A DNA stretch of 64,000 nt, taken from Flavobacterium sp. 270 (GTDB lineage: Bacteria; Bacteroidota; Bacteroidia; Flavobacteriales; Flavobacteriaceae). The notes beneath the pieces are model-generated. The model was given only the letters and a program-made list of their open reading frames with translations. It did no database searches and was not told where the DNA came from. This document shows, in pieces, positions 6,642-15,486 of the stretch (position 1 is the stretch's first letter; every line of letters starts with the position of its first letter). The stretch is taken from assembly GCF_004368785.1 (NCBI RefSeq), contig NZ_SODM01000001.1, forward strand, positions 1,612,001-1,676,000. The letters run 5' to 3'. A program made the translations under genes and the position numbers.

Positions 6642-8159
6642 ATGCAAAACCTATTAGACAACGATCAGGATGTCATTGTTAAAAGTGTTACAGACCATTT
6701 TTATCAGGATATTTTTCATGAAAATTCCGGAACTGAATATAACAACGCAATAGCATCCGTACAAAAACGTGTGGCCGGTTTTCTAGAAAATACTAAAATT
6801 CCATTCAGCGGTATCAAACCAGATGAAATAAGAAATAAAGTCGAAGCTGTAAACTTAGAGCAGCCTCTAAAAGATTACGAAAGCCTTTGGGATGAGATCG
6901 ATGAAATTTATGTAAATCACGCAACTGCTTATCATTTACCAGAATATATAGCACATTTAAACTGCCCTGTTGTAATTCCTGCTTTGGCAGCCGATGTATT
7001 GATAAGTGCAATTAATTCATCGCAAGACACTTACGATCAAAGTGCCGGAGGAACATTTATAGAAAGAAAACTGATTGCCTGGACAGGTGAACAGATTGGA
7101 TATAACGAAGATTGTGATGGAATTTTTACAGGCGGCGGGTCTCAAAGTAACCTTATGGGTTTGCTTTTGGCAAGAGATTACTTTGCCTTGAAATACCTGA
7201 ATTGGAATATCAAATTGAATGGATGCCCTCCTGAATCTAGTAAATTCCGAATTTTTGTTTCTGAGAAATCGCACTTCAGTAATCAAAAAAATGCTTCTAT
7301 TCTGGGTCTTGGCGAGCAGTCTATTGTTCAGGTTGTTACCGATAGCCGATACAGAATGGATGCTGCAAAATTAAAACAAGCCATTATTGAAGAAAAGGAA
7401 AAAGGCAACATTCCGATTGCCATTGTAGCTACAGCGGGCACAACAGATTTCGGTAATATTGACCCATTAACAAAAATAGCAATTCTGGCAAAAGAGCATG
7501 AATTATGGATGCATGTAGATGCTGCTTATGGCTGCGGTTTATTGCTGACTGATAAATACAAACCTTTGCTAAACGGCATCGAACAAGCTGATTCTGTAAC
7601 TATTGATTATCATAAATCGTTCTTTCAGCCTATTTGCAGCAGTGCTTTTATGGTGAAAAACAAACAGCATCTTCATATCATAAAACATCATGCTGATTAT
7701 CTAAATCCTAAAGAACAGGATTATGATGAATTGCCAGCTCAAATCAATAAGTCTTTGGTACAAAGCACACGCCGTTTTGATGCTTTAAAACTATGGTGTA
7801 CACTACGCTATATGGGTAGAACCAAACTGGGTCAATACACGGAAACCATTATTGAAACTACACAAGAAACTGCTGAAATATTAGATAATGATAAAGATTT
7901 TGAACTTTTAACTGATTCTGATTTAAGTGTTTTGGTTTTTAGATATAAACTAGCCGGCTGGCCTGGAGATACCTGCAAAATGAATTTGTACATCAAAAAG
8001 AAAATGTTTTTTAGTGGCGAAGTTTTAGTGGCAAGCACAAAAGTGGATGGCATTTTTTACCTAAAATTTACTATTCTGAACCCATTAACGACTATTGCAC
8101 ACATTAACAATATTCTTTCAATCATAAAAAAACACGGAAATGAATACATCTTCTCCTAA
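6642..8159 (+). CDS. PLP-dependent group II amino acid decarboxylase (lysine, DesA-like)
   Basis: A 505-residue fold-type I enzyme. TGGGSQSNLMGLLLARD near residues 163-179 binds the cofactor phosphate, HVDAAYG near 291 holds the Asp that pairs with the pyridine nitrogen, and DYHKSFF carries the Schiff-base lysine K325. Length and motifs match DesA-type lysine decarboxylases and diaminobutyrate decarboxylases of siderophore clusters. The product would be cadaverine, or hydroxycadaverine if the divergent hydroxylase acts first. The stop codon lies inside the next gene (20-bp overlap), so the two are translationally coupled. Confidence 0.88.
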   Translation: MQNLLDNDQDVIVKSVTDHFYQDIFHENSGTEYNNAIASVQKRVAGFLENTKIPFSGIKPDEIRNKVEAVNLEQPLKDYESLWDEIDEIYVNHATAYHLPEYIAHLNCPVVIPALAADVLISAINSSQDTYDQSAGGTFIERKLIAWTGEQIGYNEDCDGIFTGGGSQSNLMGLLLARDYFALKYLNWNIKLNGCPPESSKFRIFVSEKSHFSNQKNASILGLGEQSIVQVVTDSRYRMDAAKLKQAIIEEKEKGNIPIAIVATAGTTDFGNIDPLTKIAILAKEHELWMHVDAAYGCGLLLTDKYKPLLNGIEQADSVTIDYHKSFFQPICSSAFMVKNKQHLHIIKHHADYLNPKEQDYDELPAQINKSLVQSTRRFDALKLWCTLRYMGRTKLGQYTETIIETTQETAEILDNDKDFELLTDSDLSVLVFRYKLAGWPGDTCKMNLYIKKKMFFSGEVLVASTKVDGIFYLKFTILNPLTTIAHINNILSIIKKHGNEYIFS

Positions 8160-10596
8160 AGAAATTGCTCAGGAAGCAGTCGATATTACGTTTACTATTT
8201 TACTTAATTGCTGCTTACGCGAACTGGACAACAGCAGTTTTTACGAAGGGATTCCGAAATACGATCCTGCATTAAAATCTTTTATGTCTAAGTCTAATCA
8301 TGAACTTCATTTAAAATTAGATTTTCCTGTTGATAAAGTTGAGGTGTATGCACCGATACGCTACAGATCTGAAACCTTTAGACATTTGTATGATTTTCCG
8401 GTGATGGAGCGTGACCTTACAACTGAAACTGTAAAAGAAATAGATGCAAACCGTCTTCTGGAATTAATTACAACTCATGTAAAACAGCAATATCCGACAG
8501 CTGATTCTAAAAATGTAAAAAACAGAATGCAGTTGAGTACGGAAAAAATAACGCAGTTTTTAGAACATTTTAAATCGACAGGGCAGCAATTTAATAAACC
8601 TGATATGTCATTTATCGAGGCGGAACAATTATTTCCGGCAGGACATTTACTTCATCCGCTTACTAAAGGACGCGAAGGTTTTACGGAAGCAGAAGTTTTA
8701 AAATATGCTCCCGAAACCGGAGGTTATTTTCAGTTGTATTATTTTTTAGTACATCCTGATCTGGTTAACGAGAAATCTGTAGAAGCTATTTTGCCTTCCG
8801 ATTTTGCAAAAACAGCAGTTTTAGAAGCAAGTAAAGGAGATAAAAAAGTACACGATTTACTAGAGAAAAATAGTGATTGGAAAGTGATTCCCATTCATCC
8901 GTGGGAAGCTGCACATTTTAAAAACCAAATCTTATTTGATACGCTGGTAAAAGAAAATCTGCTTATTGATTTAGGTGAATTTGGAAAAGAATTTACAGCT
9001 ACCTCATCAGTAAGAACGGTATATAACAATGAAAGTGATTATATGTATAAGTTTTCCCTTCACGTGAAAATCACAGGAGCGGAACGTATTAATCATTATC
9101 ATGAACTTCACAGAGGTTATGATGTATCGCGACTCATGCAGACCGCTTGGGGAGATAATGTAAGAGAAACATATCCAGACATTGAATTGATTTGTGATCC
9201 GGGTTTTATATCTGTTTCTTATGATGGAAATATTATCGACAGTTTTTCTACCAGTGTACGTCACAATCCGTTTAAAACTAGTGCAACAGAAAAAGAAAAG
9301 AATGTAAGTTTAGTGGCTTCTTTATGTCAGGATTCTGTATTAGGAGAATCTTCCAGAATACAGGAAGTAATTGAAAAAGCTGCTGAACAAACGGGCTTAT
9401 CAACAGAAAAAACGAGTGAACTTTGGTTCAAACAATACATAGATATTATACTTGGCGGTGTAGTAAAAATGTTTAATGAGCAAGGAATGGTTTGCGAGTG
9501 GCACCAACAAAATACTCTTGTACAACTGAATGATGCTTACCTGCCTGAAAAATTATTTTTCCGTGATAATCAAAGTTTTTTATTCCGAAAATCTTTTGAA
9601 GAGCAATTAAATACTATCGTACCCGGATTATCTGAAAATGGGAAAATGTTTATTCCAGACGATCGTTTATTCAATTTATTACTTCATTATTTCTGGGTAG
9701 GAAATATTTTGGCAGTTGTAAATACTTTTGGCGCCAGCGGACTTGCAACCGAAAAAAATCTCTTAAATATTCTCTATGACAAATTAGAGGATTTACAAAA
9801 AGAAGACGAAAGCGGTCTGGTTACGTTTATTCTCGAAAGCAGACATTGGAAAGTAAAAGGCAATTTACTTACGGCGCTAAATGATATTGATTGCGGCGGG
9901 AATCCTGCCGGTGTGACCCGTATCAATTTTCCGAATGTTTTACACAAACGCTTTTTCTCAGAACAATTGATAAATCCAAAAGGAAAAGAATTGGTGTACA
10001 ACCGCTATTTCCCTAAAGAAGATGTAACGATTAGTTTACGTCCTGTTGATATAGATAATGATCTGGAAATGATGCATGAATGGTTTCATCGTGACCATGC
10101 AAAAGCAGCTTGGAAAATGGACTGGTCGCTGAAAGAACTTGAAACGTATTACAGAACATTGCTTCCGAGTGACAGTTTGTACAGTTATATAGGAATGGCA
10201 AACGGTGAACCGACTTTTAATATCGAAGTATACTGGCCGACCCGTGATGTTCTAGGAGATTATTATGACGTTCTGCCGACGGATTATGGAACGCATCAAT
10301 TTATTGCGCCGACAGATCCAAAGCAAAAATTTGTTTCACCATCTACACAATGCATGATCGATTATGTGTTTGCGCAGCCGGAAGTCGGAAAAATGGTTGG
10401 CGAAGGTGCTGTAGATTCCAGAGCTTCGATGATGAACAAAGCTTTTCATGGTTTTAAAATCGATAAAGTCATTGAAATGCCGCATAAAACATCCAATCTT
10501 AATTTTTGCTATCGCGAATGGTATTGGGACAAATTCCCTCAAAACAAAGACATTGTAATCAACGCTGAAGCAGAGCATAATCTTATAAACCAATAA
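8140..10596 (+). CDS. NIS siderophore synthetase fused to N-hydroxyamine acetyltransferase
   Basis: An 818-residue fusion. Residues about 1-600 are an IucA/IucC synthetase: LFPAGHLLHPLTKGREGF (about 163-180) is the ATP-binding HP...K..R motif, VIPIHPWE follows near 250, and the FhuF-like domain covers about 420-590. From about residue 630 a GNAT domain of the IucB/RhbD/DesC type begins (ISLRPVDIDNDLEMMHEWFH) and ends with the MPHKTSNLNFCYREWYW region. The acyltransferase would acylate N-hydroxycadaverine and the synthetase would join the product to a carboxylate by ATP activation. The ATG overlaps the upstream stop by 20 bp. The hydroxylase gene starts 1 bp after this stop codon. Confidence 0.92.
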   Translation: MNTSSPKEIAQEAVDITFTILLNCCLRELDNSSFYEGIPKYDPALKSFMSKSNHELHLKLDFPVDKVEVYAPIRYRSETFRHLYDFPVMERDLTTETVKEIDANRLLELITTHVKQQYPTADSKNVKNRMQLSTEKITQFLEHFKSTGQQFNKPDMSFIEAEQLFPAGHLLHPLTKGREGFTEAEVLKYAPETGGYFQLYYFLVHPDLVNEKSVEAILPSDFAKTAVLEASKGDKKVHDLLEKNSDWKVIPIHPWEAAHFKNQILFDTLVKENLLIDLGEFGKEFTATSSVRTVYNNESDYMYKFSLHVKITGAERINHYHELHRGYDVSRLMQTAWGDNVRETYPDIELICDPGFISVSYDGNIIDSFSTSVRHNPFKTSATEKEKNVSLVASLCQDSVLGESSRIQEVIEKAAEQTGLSTEKTSELWFKQYIDIILGGVVKMFNEQGMVCEWHQQNTLVQLNDAYLPEKLFFRDNQSFLFRKSFEEQLNTIVPGLSENGKMFIPDDRLFNLLLHYFWVGNILAVVNTFGASGLATEKNLLNILYDKLEDLQKEDESGLVTFILESRHWKVKGNLLTALNDIDCGGNPAGVTRINFPNVLHKRFFSEQLINPKGKELVYNRYFPKEDVTISLRPVDIDNDLEMMHEWFHRDHAKAAWKMDWSLKELETYYRTLLPSDSLYSYIGMANGEPTFNIEVYWPTRDVLGDYYDVLPTDYGTHQFIAPTDPKQKFVSPSTQCMIDYVFAQPEVGKMVGEGAVDSRASMMNKAFHGFKIDKVIEMPHKTSNLNFCYREWYWDKFPQNKDIVINAEAEHNLINQ

Positions 10597-10597
10597 T

Positions 10598-11920
10598 ATG
10601 GAAGATCGTAAAGTATATTCATTAATAGGCATTGGCATCGGACCTTTTAATTTGGGTTTGGCCGCTTTGTTAGAACCGGTTGATGACGTTTCATCACTTT
10701 TCTTTGACCAAAAAGAACAATTTAACTGGCATCCGGGACTGCTTTTTGACCATGTTACCTTGCAGACTCCATTTTTATGTGACTGTGTTTCAATGGCTGA
10801 TCCTACAAGTAAGTTTAGTTTTTTGAATTTTCTTAAAAAGACAGATCGTTTGTATAAATTCTTTATCCGCGAAAATTTCTTTGTATTGCGTAAAGAGTAT
10901 AATATGTACTGTCAATGGGTGATTAAACAATTGAAAAATTGTCGCTTTTCATCGAGTGTAAAGGAAATTTATTATAAAGACGGTCTTTATGAACTGCACG
11001 TTTTTCATAAAGACGAAGATCAGACCAAAATTTATTATTGTGAAAAATTAGTATTAGGAACTGGTACTGTACCTATACTTCCTGATTTTGTTGATTTACA
11101 AGAAATGGAAAAAGTTTGTCATACGTCAAGCTATCTTTTTAGAAAAGAAGAAATATTAGAACAGGATACCGTTACTGTAATTGGTTCCGGACAAAGTGCT
11201 GCTGAGGTTTTCTTTGATCTGCTTCAAAACAGACCTAAAAACTTAAAACTGAATTGGTATTCCCGTCCCGATCGCTTTTTTGCAATGGAATATTCTAAAC
11301 TAATTTTAGAACATACATCCCCGGATTACATCGACTATTTTCATCAAATGCCGGCTTCGACTCGTAAAGCCATGCTGGATCGTCAGAAATCACAATTCAA
11401 AGGCGTAAATTTTGATTTACTCAACGAGATTTATGATCATATGTATGCGCTGAGCGTAGATAATGATGACATTGGCGTAAAGATCAGACCGAATATTCAA
11501 TTGGATGATATTACTGTGGGAATTCATGGAAATTATGAATTGCATCTGGAGCAGATCGAGCAGCATAAAAAGTTTACAGACCCTGCTGACTATGTAATTT
11601 TAGGTACCGGATATCATTATCAGGAACCTCAATTTCTTAAAGATATACAGCATCGCATCAGCAGGACTTCAACAGGCAGTTATGATGTAAAAAGAAACTA
11701 CAGCATTGATACTAACGGAAGCGAAATTTTTGTACAAAACGCAGAAATTCATACGCACAGCTACATTTCTTCTGATTTAGGAATGGGCGCTTACCGCAAT
11801 TCTTATATCATTAATGAAGTAGCAAAACGTGAAGTATATAAACTAGAAAAGAGAATTGCTTTTCAGGATTTTGACCTTTCGCATATTGCTGCAGAAAAAG
11901 CGGAGGAAATTAGTATTTAA
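10598..11920 (+). CDS. L-lysine/ornithine or diamine N-monooxygenase (IucD/SidA/DesB family)
   Basis: A 440-residue flavin N-hydroxylase. GIGIGPFNLGLA at residues 12-23 is the FAD dinucleotide motif, WHPGLLFDHVTLQTPF near residue 45 is the family-specific segment, GSGQSAAEVFFDLL near 205 binds NADPH, and VILGTGYHY near 344 is the C-terminal ATGY-type motif. It hydroxylates the terminal amine of a lysine-derived substrate to make the hydroxamate precursor. The operon has a decarboxylase, so a diamine is the more likely substrate than lysine. It lies between the two NIS synthetase genes with gaps of 1 and 12 bp. Confidence 0.92.
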   Translation: MEDRKVYSLIGIGIGPFNLGLAALLEPVDDVSSLFFDQKEQFNWHPGLLFDHVTLQTPFLCDCVSMADPTSKFSFLNFLKKTDRLYKFFIRENFFVLRKEYNMYCQWVIKQLKNCRFSSSVKEIYYKDGLYELHVFHKDEDQTKIYYCEKLVLGTGTVPILPDFVDLQEMEKVCHTSSYLFRKEEILEQDTVTVIGSGQSAAEVFFDLLQNRPKNLKLNWYSRPDRFFAMEYSKLILEHTSPDYIDYFHQMPASTRKAMLDRQKSQFKGVNFDLLNEIYDHMYALSVDNDDIGVKIRPNIQLDDITVGIHGNYELHLEQIEQHKKFTDPADYVILGTGYHYQEPQFLKDIQHRISRTSTGSYDVKRNYSIDTNGSEIFVQNAEIHTHSYISSDLGMGAYRNSYIINEVAKREVYKLEKRIAFQDFDLSHIAAEKAEEISI

Positions 11921-11932
11921 CACACATCTAAA

Positions 11933-13786
11933 ATGAATATAGAAACAATACCGCACTTAGAAGTTTTTACCGCTCCGGTTTGGGAAAAGGTAAATCTTAA
12001 TCTGCTGGCCAAGAGTTTAGCCGAATTAATGCATGAAGATGTTGCCAAACCTACGATTACGGGCAGTGAAAAAGATGGGGCTAAACATTTTAAACTGACT
12101 ACTGATTTACCAGAGGTTTACTATACTTTTTCAGCTTATCCGAGACTTTTGGAATATTGGCATATTGAAAAGGAAAGTATTCAAAGATGGGAAAACGGAA
12201 TAGCCGCGCCTGCTAAAGATGTTCTTTGTTTTTTTATGGAATTACAAAAAACCTTTGGCATTGATTCTTTTACATTGGCAAAATACACCGAAGAACTTCT
12301 CAATACCTTATATGCTGATGCACATTTGTTCACCAGAGAAAAAATTAGTGTTTCCGATCTTGTTGAAGCCGATTATCAGACTATTGAGCACCAAATGGAA
12401 GGTCATCCGTGGGTGATTGCAAATAAAGGCCGCGTTGGTTTCAACAATACCGATTATCATAATTATGCTCCCGAAGCCAATAAAAATACAGATTTATATT
12501 GGCTGGCAGCGCATAAAAAAAGAGCTTCATTCAACTCTTTGGAAACGATCAATTTTAGTGATTTTTATACTGAAGAATTAGGTATAGAACTTTATAAAAG
12601 ATTTCAGGAAAAGCTTCGTAATATGAAACTTGCGGTTGAAGATTACGTTTTTATTCCCGTACATCCGTGGCAGTTAAACAATAAAATTTTACTGCAATTT
12701 CATCAGGATCTTGCCAATCAATATTTAGTGATTTTGGGCAAAAGTGACGATATCTATTCGCCTCAGCAAAGTATTCGAACTTTCTTTAATTTAAGTTATC
12801 CGTCAAAACATTATGTAAAAACGGCGATCTCAATTTTGAGCACAGGAAATATCCGCGGCTTATCTCCAAAGCAAATGGATATTGCGCCAAGAGTTACAAA
12901 ATGGGTAAAAGAAATGCTGGATAAAGACCCGTATTTTCAGGAAAAAGAAGTAGTGCTTTTAGGCGAAGTTGCTACCGTTTCTTATCGCCATCCGCAGTAT
13001 AATGCAATAGCCGACAGTCCGTATCATTACCGCGAAATGTTAGGTGCATTGTGGCGAGAAAGTGCAGAGAAATATCGAAAACCTGAAGAAAAATTAATGA
13101 CAATGGCCTCTTTATTATATGTTGATGATAGTGGCTGTCCTTTTCTACAGGAATTAATAAATGCCTCAGGATTGAGCATCCAAAGCTGGCTGGAGCAATA
13201 TTTAGAAGTGTATTTAAAGCCTTTGCTGCACATTTATTATCAGCATTCTTTATGCGTAACACCTCATGGCGAGAACATTATTTTAGTCATGAAAAACGGT
13301 TTGCCACAACGTATCATTATCAAAGATTTCGTTGATGATATTGTTTTGACTGAAGAAGCCAAAGCAAAATTACCGGCAGAACTTAAAGACGGTCTTATAC
13401 AATCTTCTAATAAAGAAAACACGCCTTTATTTATTTTAATCGGTGTTTTTGATGCCTTTTTTAGATACCTGTCTGATATTCTGCATACGCACATGGATTA
13501 TGATGAACATCTTTTTTGGAAAACCGTAATTGGATCAATTGAAGAATATCAGCAAGACAATCCACATTTGACAGACCGATTTGAAAAATACAATCTTTTT
13601 GAGCCGGAGTTTAAACGATTTTATATCAATAGTTTGAAATTGCTAAATAATGGATATGCTGAGCAAACAGGTTTTGCCGTGCCGAAAAAAGGAAGTAAAC
13701 TTCCAAATCCGCTTTATGTTATTAAGCAATACGAGATGAAAGAGTTTACAGCCATTAGTAATGAAACAATACAACATCAATCATGA
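11933..13786 (+). CDS. Second IucA/IucC-type NIS siderophore synthetase
   Basis: A 617-residue stand-alone synthetase. EGHPWVIANKGRVGFN near residue 158 is the nucleotide-binding motif with its Lys and Arg, FIPVHPWQLNN follows near 240, and STGNIRGLSP and a FhuF-like C-terminal domain complete the family layout. Two different NIS enzymes in one operon, as in aerobactin, schizokinen and rhizobactin clusters, indicate stepwise amide formation on a symmetric core such as citrate. A single-enzyme DesD-type oligomer is less likely. The ATGA overlap of 4 bp with the MATE gene shows coupling. Confidence 0.92.
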   Translation: MNIETIPHLEVFTAPVWEKVNLNLLAKSLAELMHEDVAKPTITGSEKDGAKHFKLTTDLPEVYYTFSAYPRLLEYWHIEKESIQRWENGIAAPAKDVLCFFMELQKTFGIDSFTLAKYTEELLNTLYADAHLFTREKISVSDLVEADYQTIEHQMEGHPWVIANKGRVGFNNTDYHNYAPEANKNTDLYWLAAHKKRASFNSLETINFSDFYTEELGIELYKRFQEKLRNMKLAVEDYVFIPVHPWQLNNKILLQFHQDLANQYLVILGKSDDIYSPQQSIRTFFNLSYPSKHYVKTAISILSTGNIRGLSPKQMDIAPRVTKWVKEMLDKDPYFQEKEVVLLGEVATVSYRHPQYNAIADSPYHYREMLGALWRESAEKYRKPEEKLMTMASLLYVDDSGCPFLQELINASGLSIQSWLEQYLEVYLKPLLHIYYQHSLCVTPHGENIILVMKNGLPQRIIIKDFVDDIVLTEEAKAKLPAELKDGLIQSSNKENTPLFILIGVFDAFFRYLSDILHTHMDYDEHLFWKTVIGSIEEYQQDNPHLTDRFEKYNLFEPEFKRFYINSLKLLNNGYAEQTGFAVPKKGSKLPNPLYVIKQYEMKEFTAISNETIQHQS

Positions 13787-15189
13787 AAGTAGTTGTTCTT
13801 CGATTGCAATCTTATACAGATTTGTTTCTTACTGCGGTATTAGGCCGCGAAAAAAAGTTTACCTCAGGCAGTATTAATAGGGCAATTGTATTGCTTGCCG
13901 TACCAATGGTGCTGGAGCTGGTTATGGAATCTATTTTTGTTTGTGCCAGTTTATTTTTTGTGAGTAAACTTGGCGCAGCAGCAGTTTCTATTGTAGGTTC
14001 TACAGAATCTGTTATCAGTTTTTCATATTCGATTTCTATTGGTCTCAGCATTGCGGCCTCAACTTTAATTGCCCGTCGCGTTGGCGAGCAGAACTTTAAG
14101 GAAGCGAGCGTTACAGCTGTACAGGTAATAAGTATAACCGTAATTGCTGCTATTCTAATAAGCATAATCTGTTTTATATGGAGCGATGAAATATTGGGAT
14201 TAGTAGGCCTTTCTCCGGCAATGATACAACAAGGGAGTTTGTATGCAAAAGTAATGTTTGCTACTTGCGGTTTTATTATTATCCGTATTGCGCTAAATGG
14301 TATTTTTCGAGGTGCTGGTTACGCTTCTATTGCCATGCGCACACTATGGCTTTCTAATGCATTAAACATAATCTTGTGTCCGCTCCTTATTTTCGGATGG
14401 GGTCCTGTACCCGCATACGGACTCTTAGGAGTCGCTATAGCGACAGGCGCAGCTCGTTTTATCGGAGTTTGTTATCAGGCATTTCATTTGATTAAAGGAT
14501 CAACCATTATTCAAATTGGAAAACAACAATTGGTACTTCATCTTGAAACTTTTAATAAAGTATTGAGACTTGCTTTTGGAGGTATGTTGCAGTATTTGAT
14601 TCCTGCATCAAGCTGGCTGTTTATGATAAAAATTGTTTCTCATTTTGGAGGAAATGCCCTTGCAGGTTATATCATAGCGCAACGCGTTGCTTCTATCGTT
14701 ACTACACCGGCTTGGGGTATCGGAAATGCTGCAGGAATTTTAACCGGACAAAATCTGGGCGCACAACAACCTGAAAGAGCCGAAAAATCAGTTTGGAGAG
14801 CAGGTATGATTAATATGTGTTTTTTGATTACGGTAGCAATTGGATGGATTTTTATGGCAAATCCCGTTGTCAGGATTTTTTCTGATGTTCCCGAAGTGAT
14901 TGATCACAGCACAACCTACATTCATATTATTTCTATTGCCTATGTATTATTAGGATATACAATGGTTATTTCCAGAGCGCTCAATGCAGCCGGAAAAGTT
15001 ATGATTGTTACTCTGCTTTACATTCTCATGTTTTACGTGATACAAATACCGCTTTCATTCGCCTTTGGCGTAGTAATGGGTTTTGGTCCCAAAGGTATTT
15101 TTGCCGCCATATTAATTTCAGAGCTTGTATTGGCTTTTGGCTGTATCACCATATTCAGAACTGGAAAATGGAAGCTAGCTAAAGTTTAA
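13783..15189 (+). CDS. MATE-family efflux protein, probable siderophore exporter
   Basis: A 468-residue inner-membrane protein with about 12 hydrophobic segments and the MATE fold. The N-terminal repeat has INRAIVLLAVPMVLELVMES and the internal repeat begins near residue 245. MATE proteins export cationic or amphipathic small molecules against sodium or protons. Its location inside the operon, starting within the stop of the second synthetase, points to export of the finished siderophore or an intermediate. It is followed after 37 bp by the acyl carrier protein gene. Confidence 0.88.
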   Translation: MKVVVLRLQSYTDLFLTAVLGREKKFTSGSINRAIVLLAVPMVLELVMESIFVCASLFFVSKLGAAAVSIVGSTESVISFSYSISIGLSIAASTLIARRVGEQNFKEASVTAVQVISITVIAAILISIICFIWSDEILGLVGLSPAMIQQGSLYAKVMFATCGFIIIRIALNGIFRGAGYASIAMRTLWLSNALNIILCPLLIFGWGPVPAYGLLGVAIATGAARFIGVCYQAFHLIKGSTIIQIGKQQLVLHLETFNKVLRLAFGGMLQYLIPASSWLFMIKIVSHFGGNALAGYIIAQRVASIVTTPAWGIGNAAGILTGQNLGAQQPERAEKSVWRAGMINMCFLITVAIGWIFMANPVVRIFSDVPEVIDHSTTYIHIISIAYVLLGYTMVISRALNAAGKVMIVTLLYILMFYVIQIPLSFAFGVVMGFGPKGIFAAILISELVLAFGCITIFRTGKWKLAKV

Positions 15190-15226
15190 AAATAATAAAA
15201 TATAAATAAATTAAAATAAGATCATT

Positions 15227-15469
15227 ATGAGTACAACACAAGAATTACATCAAGTATTTGCAAATGCGTTTGAAATACCTGTAGAATCCGTTACAGCAGA
15301 TTTAGAATATCAGGGTATTGTAGAATGGGATTCTATGAGTCATTTGCTTTTGGTTGAGGAACTAGAGAGCTTTTACAATGTTTCAATTCCTATGGAAGAT
15401 ATTCTGGAAATGGGAAGCGTTGATAAAATAAAGGCAATACTGAAGAAAAACGGTGTAGAAATCCAATAA
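15227..15469 (+). CDS. Acyl carrier protein
   Basis: An 80-residue, acidic, four-helix carrier protein. S36 in EWDSMSHLLLVEELE is the phosphopantetheine attachment serine. It sits directly before a stand-alone AMP ligase, with a 17-bp gap, so it is a dedicated carrier for one acyl or aryl group and not the fatty acid synthesis ACP. The closest known layout is the AsbC/AsbD pair of petrobactin synthesis. A phosphopantetheinyl transferase must come from elsewhere in the genome. Confidence 0.9.
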   Translation: MSTTQELHQVFANAFEIPVESVTADLEYQGIVEWDSMSHLLLVEELESFYNVSIPMEDILEMGSVDKIKAILKKNGVEIQ

Positions 15470-15486
15470 TTTCAAAAGAAAAAAGT

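Noticed and set aside
10336..10638. Minus-strand frame over the NIS/N-hydroxylase junction
   Set aside because: Antisense to two strongly supported genes 1 bp apart.
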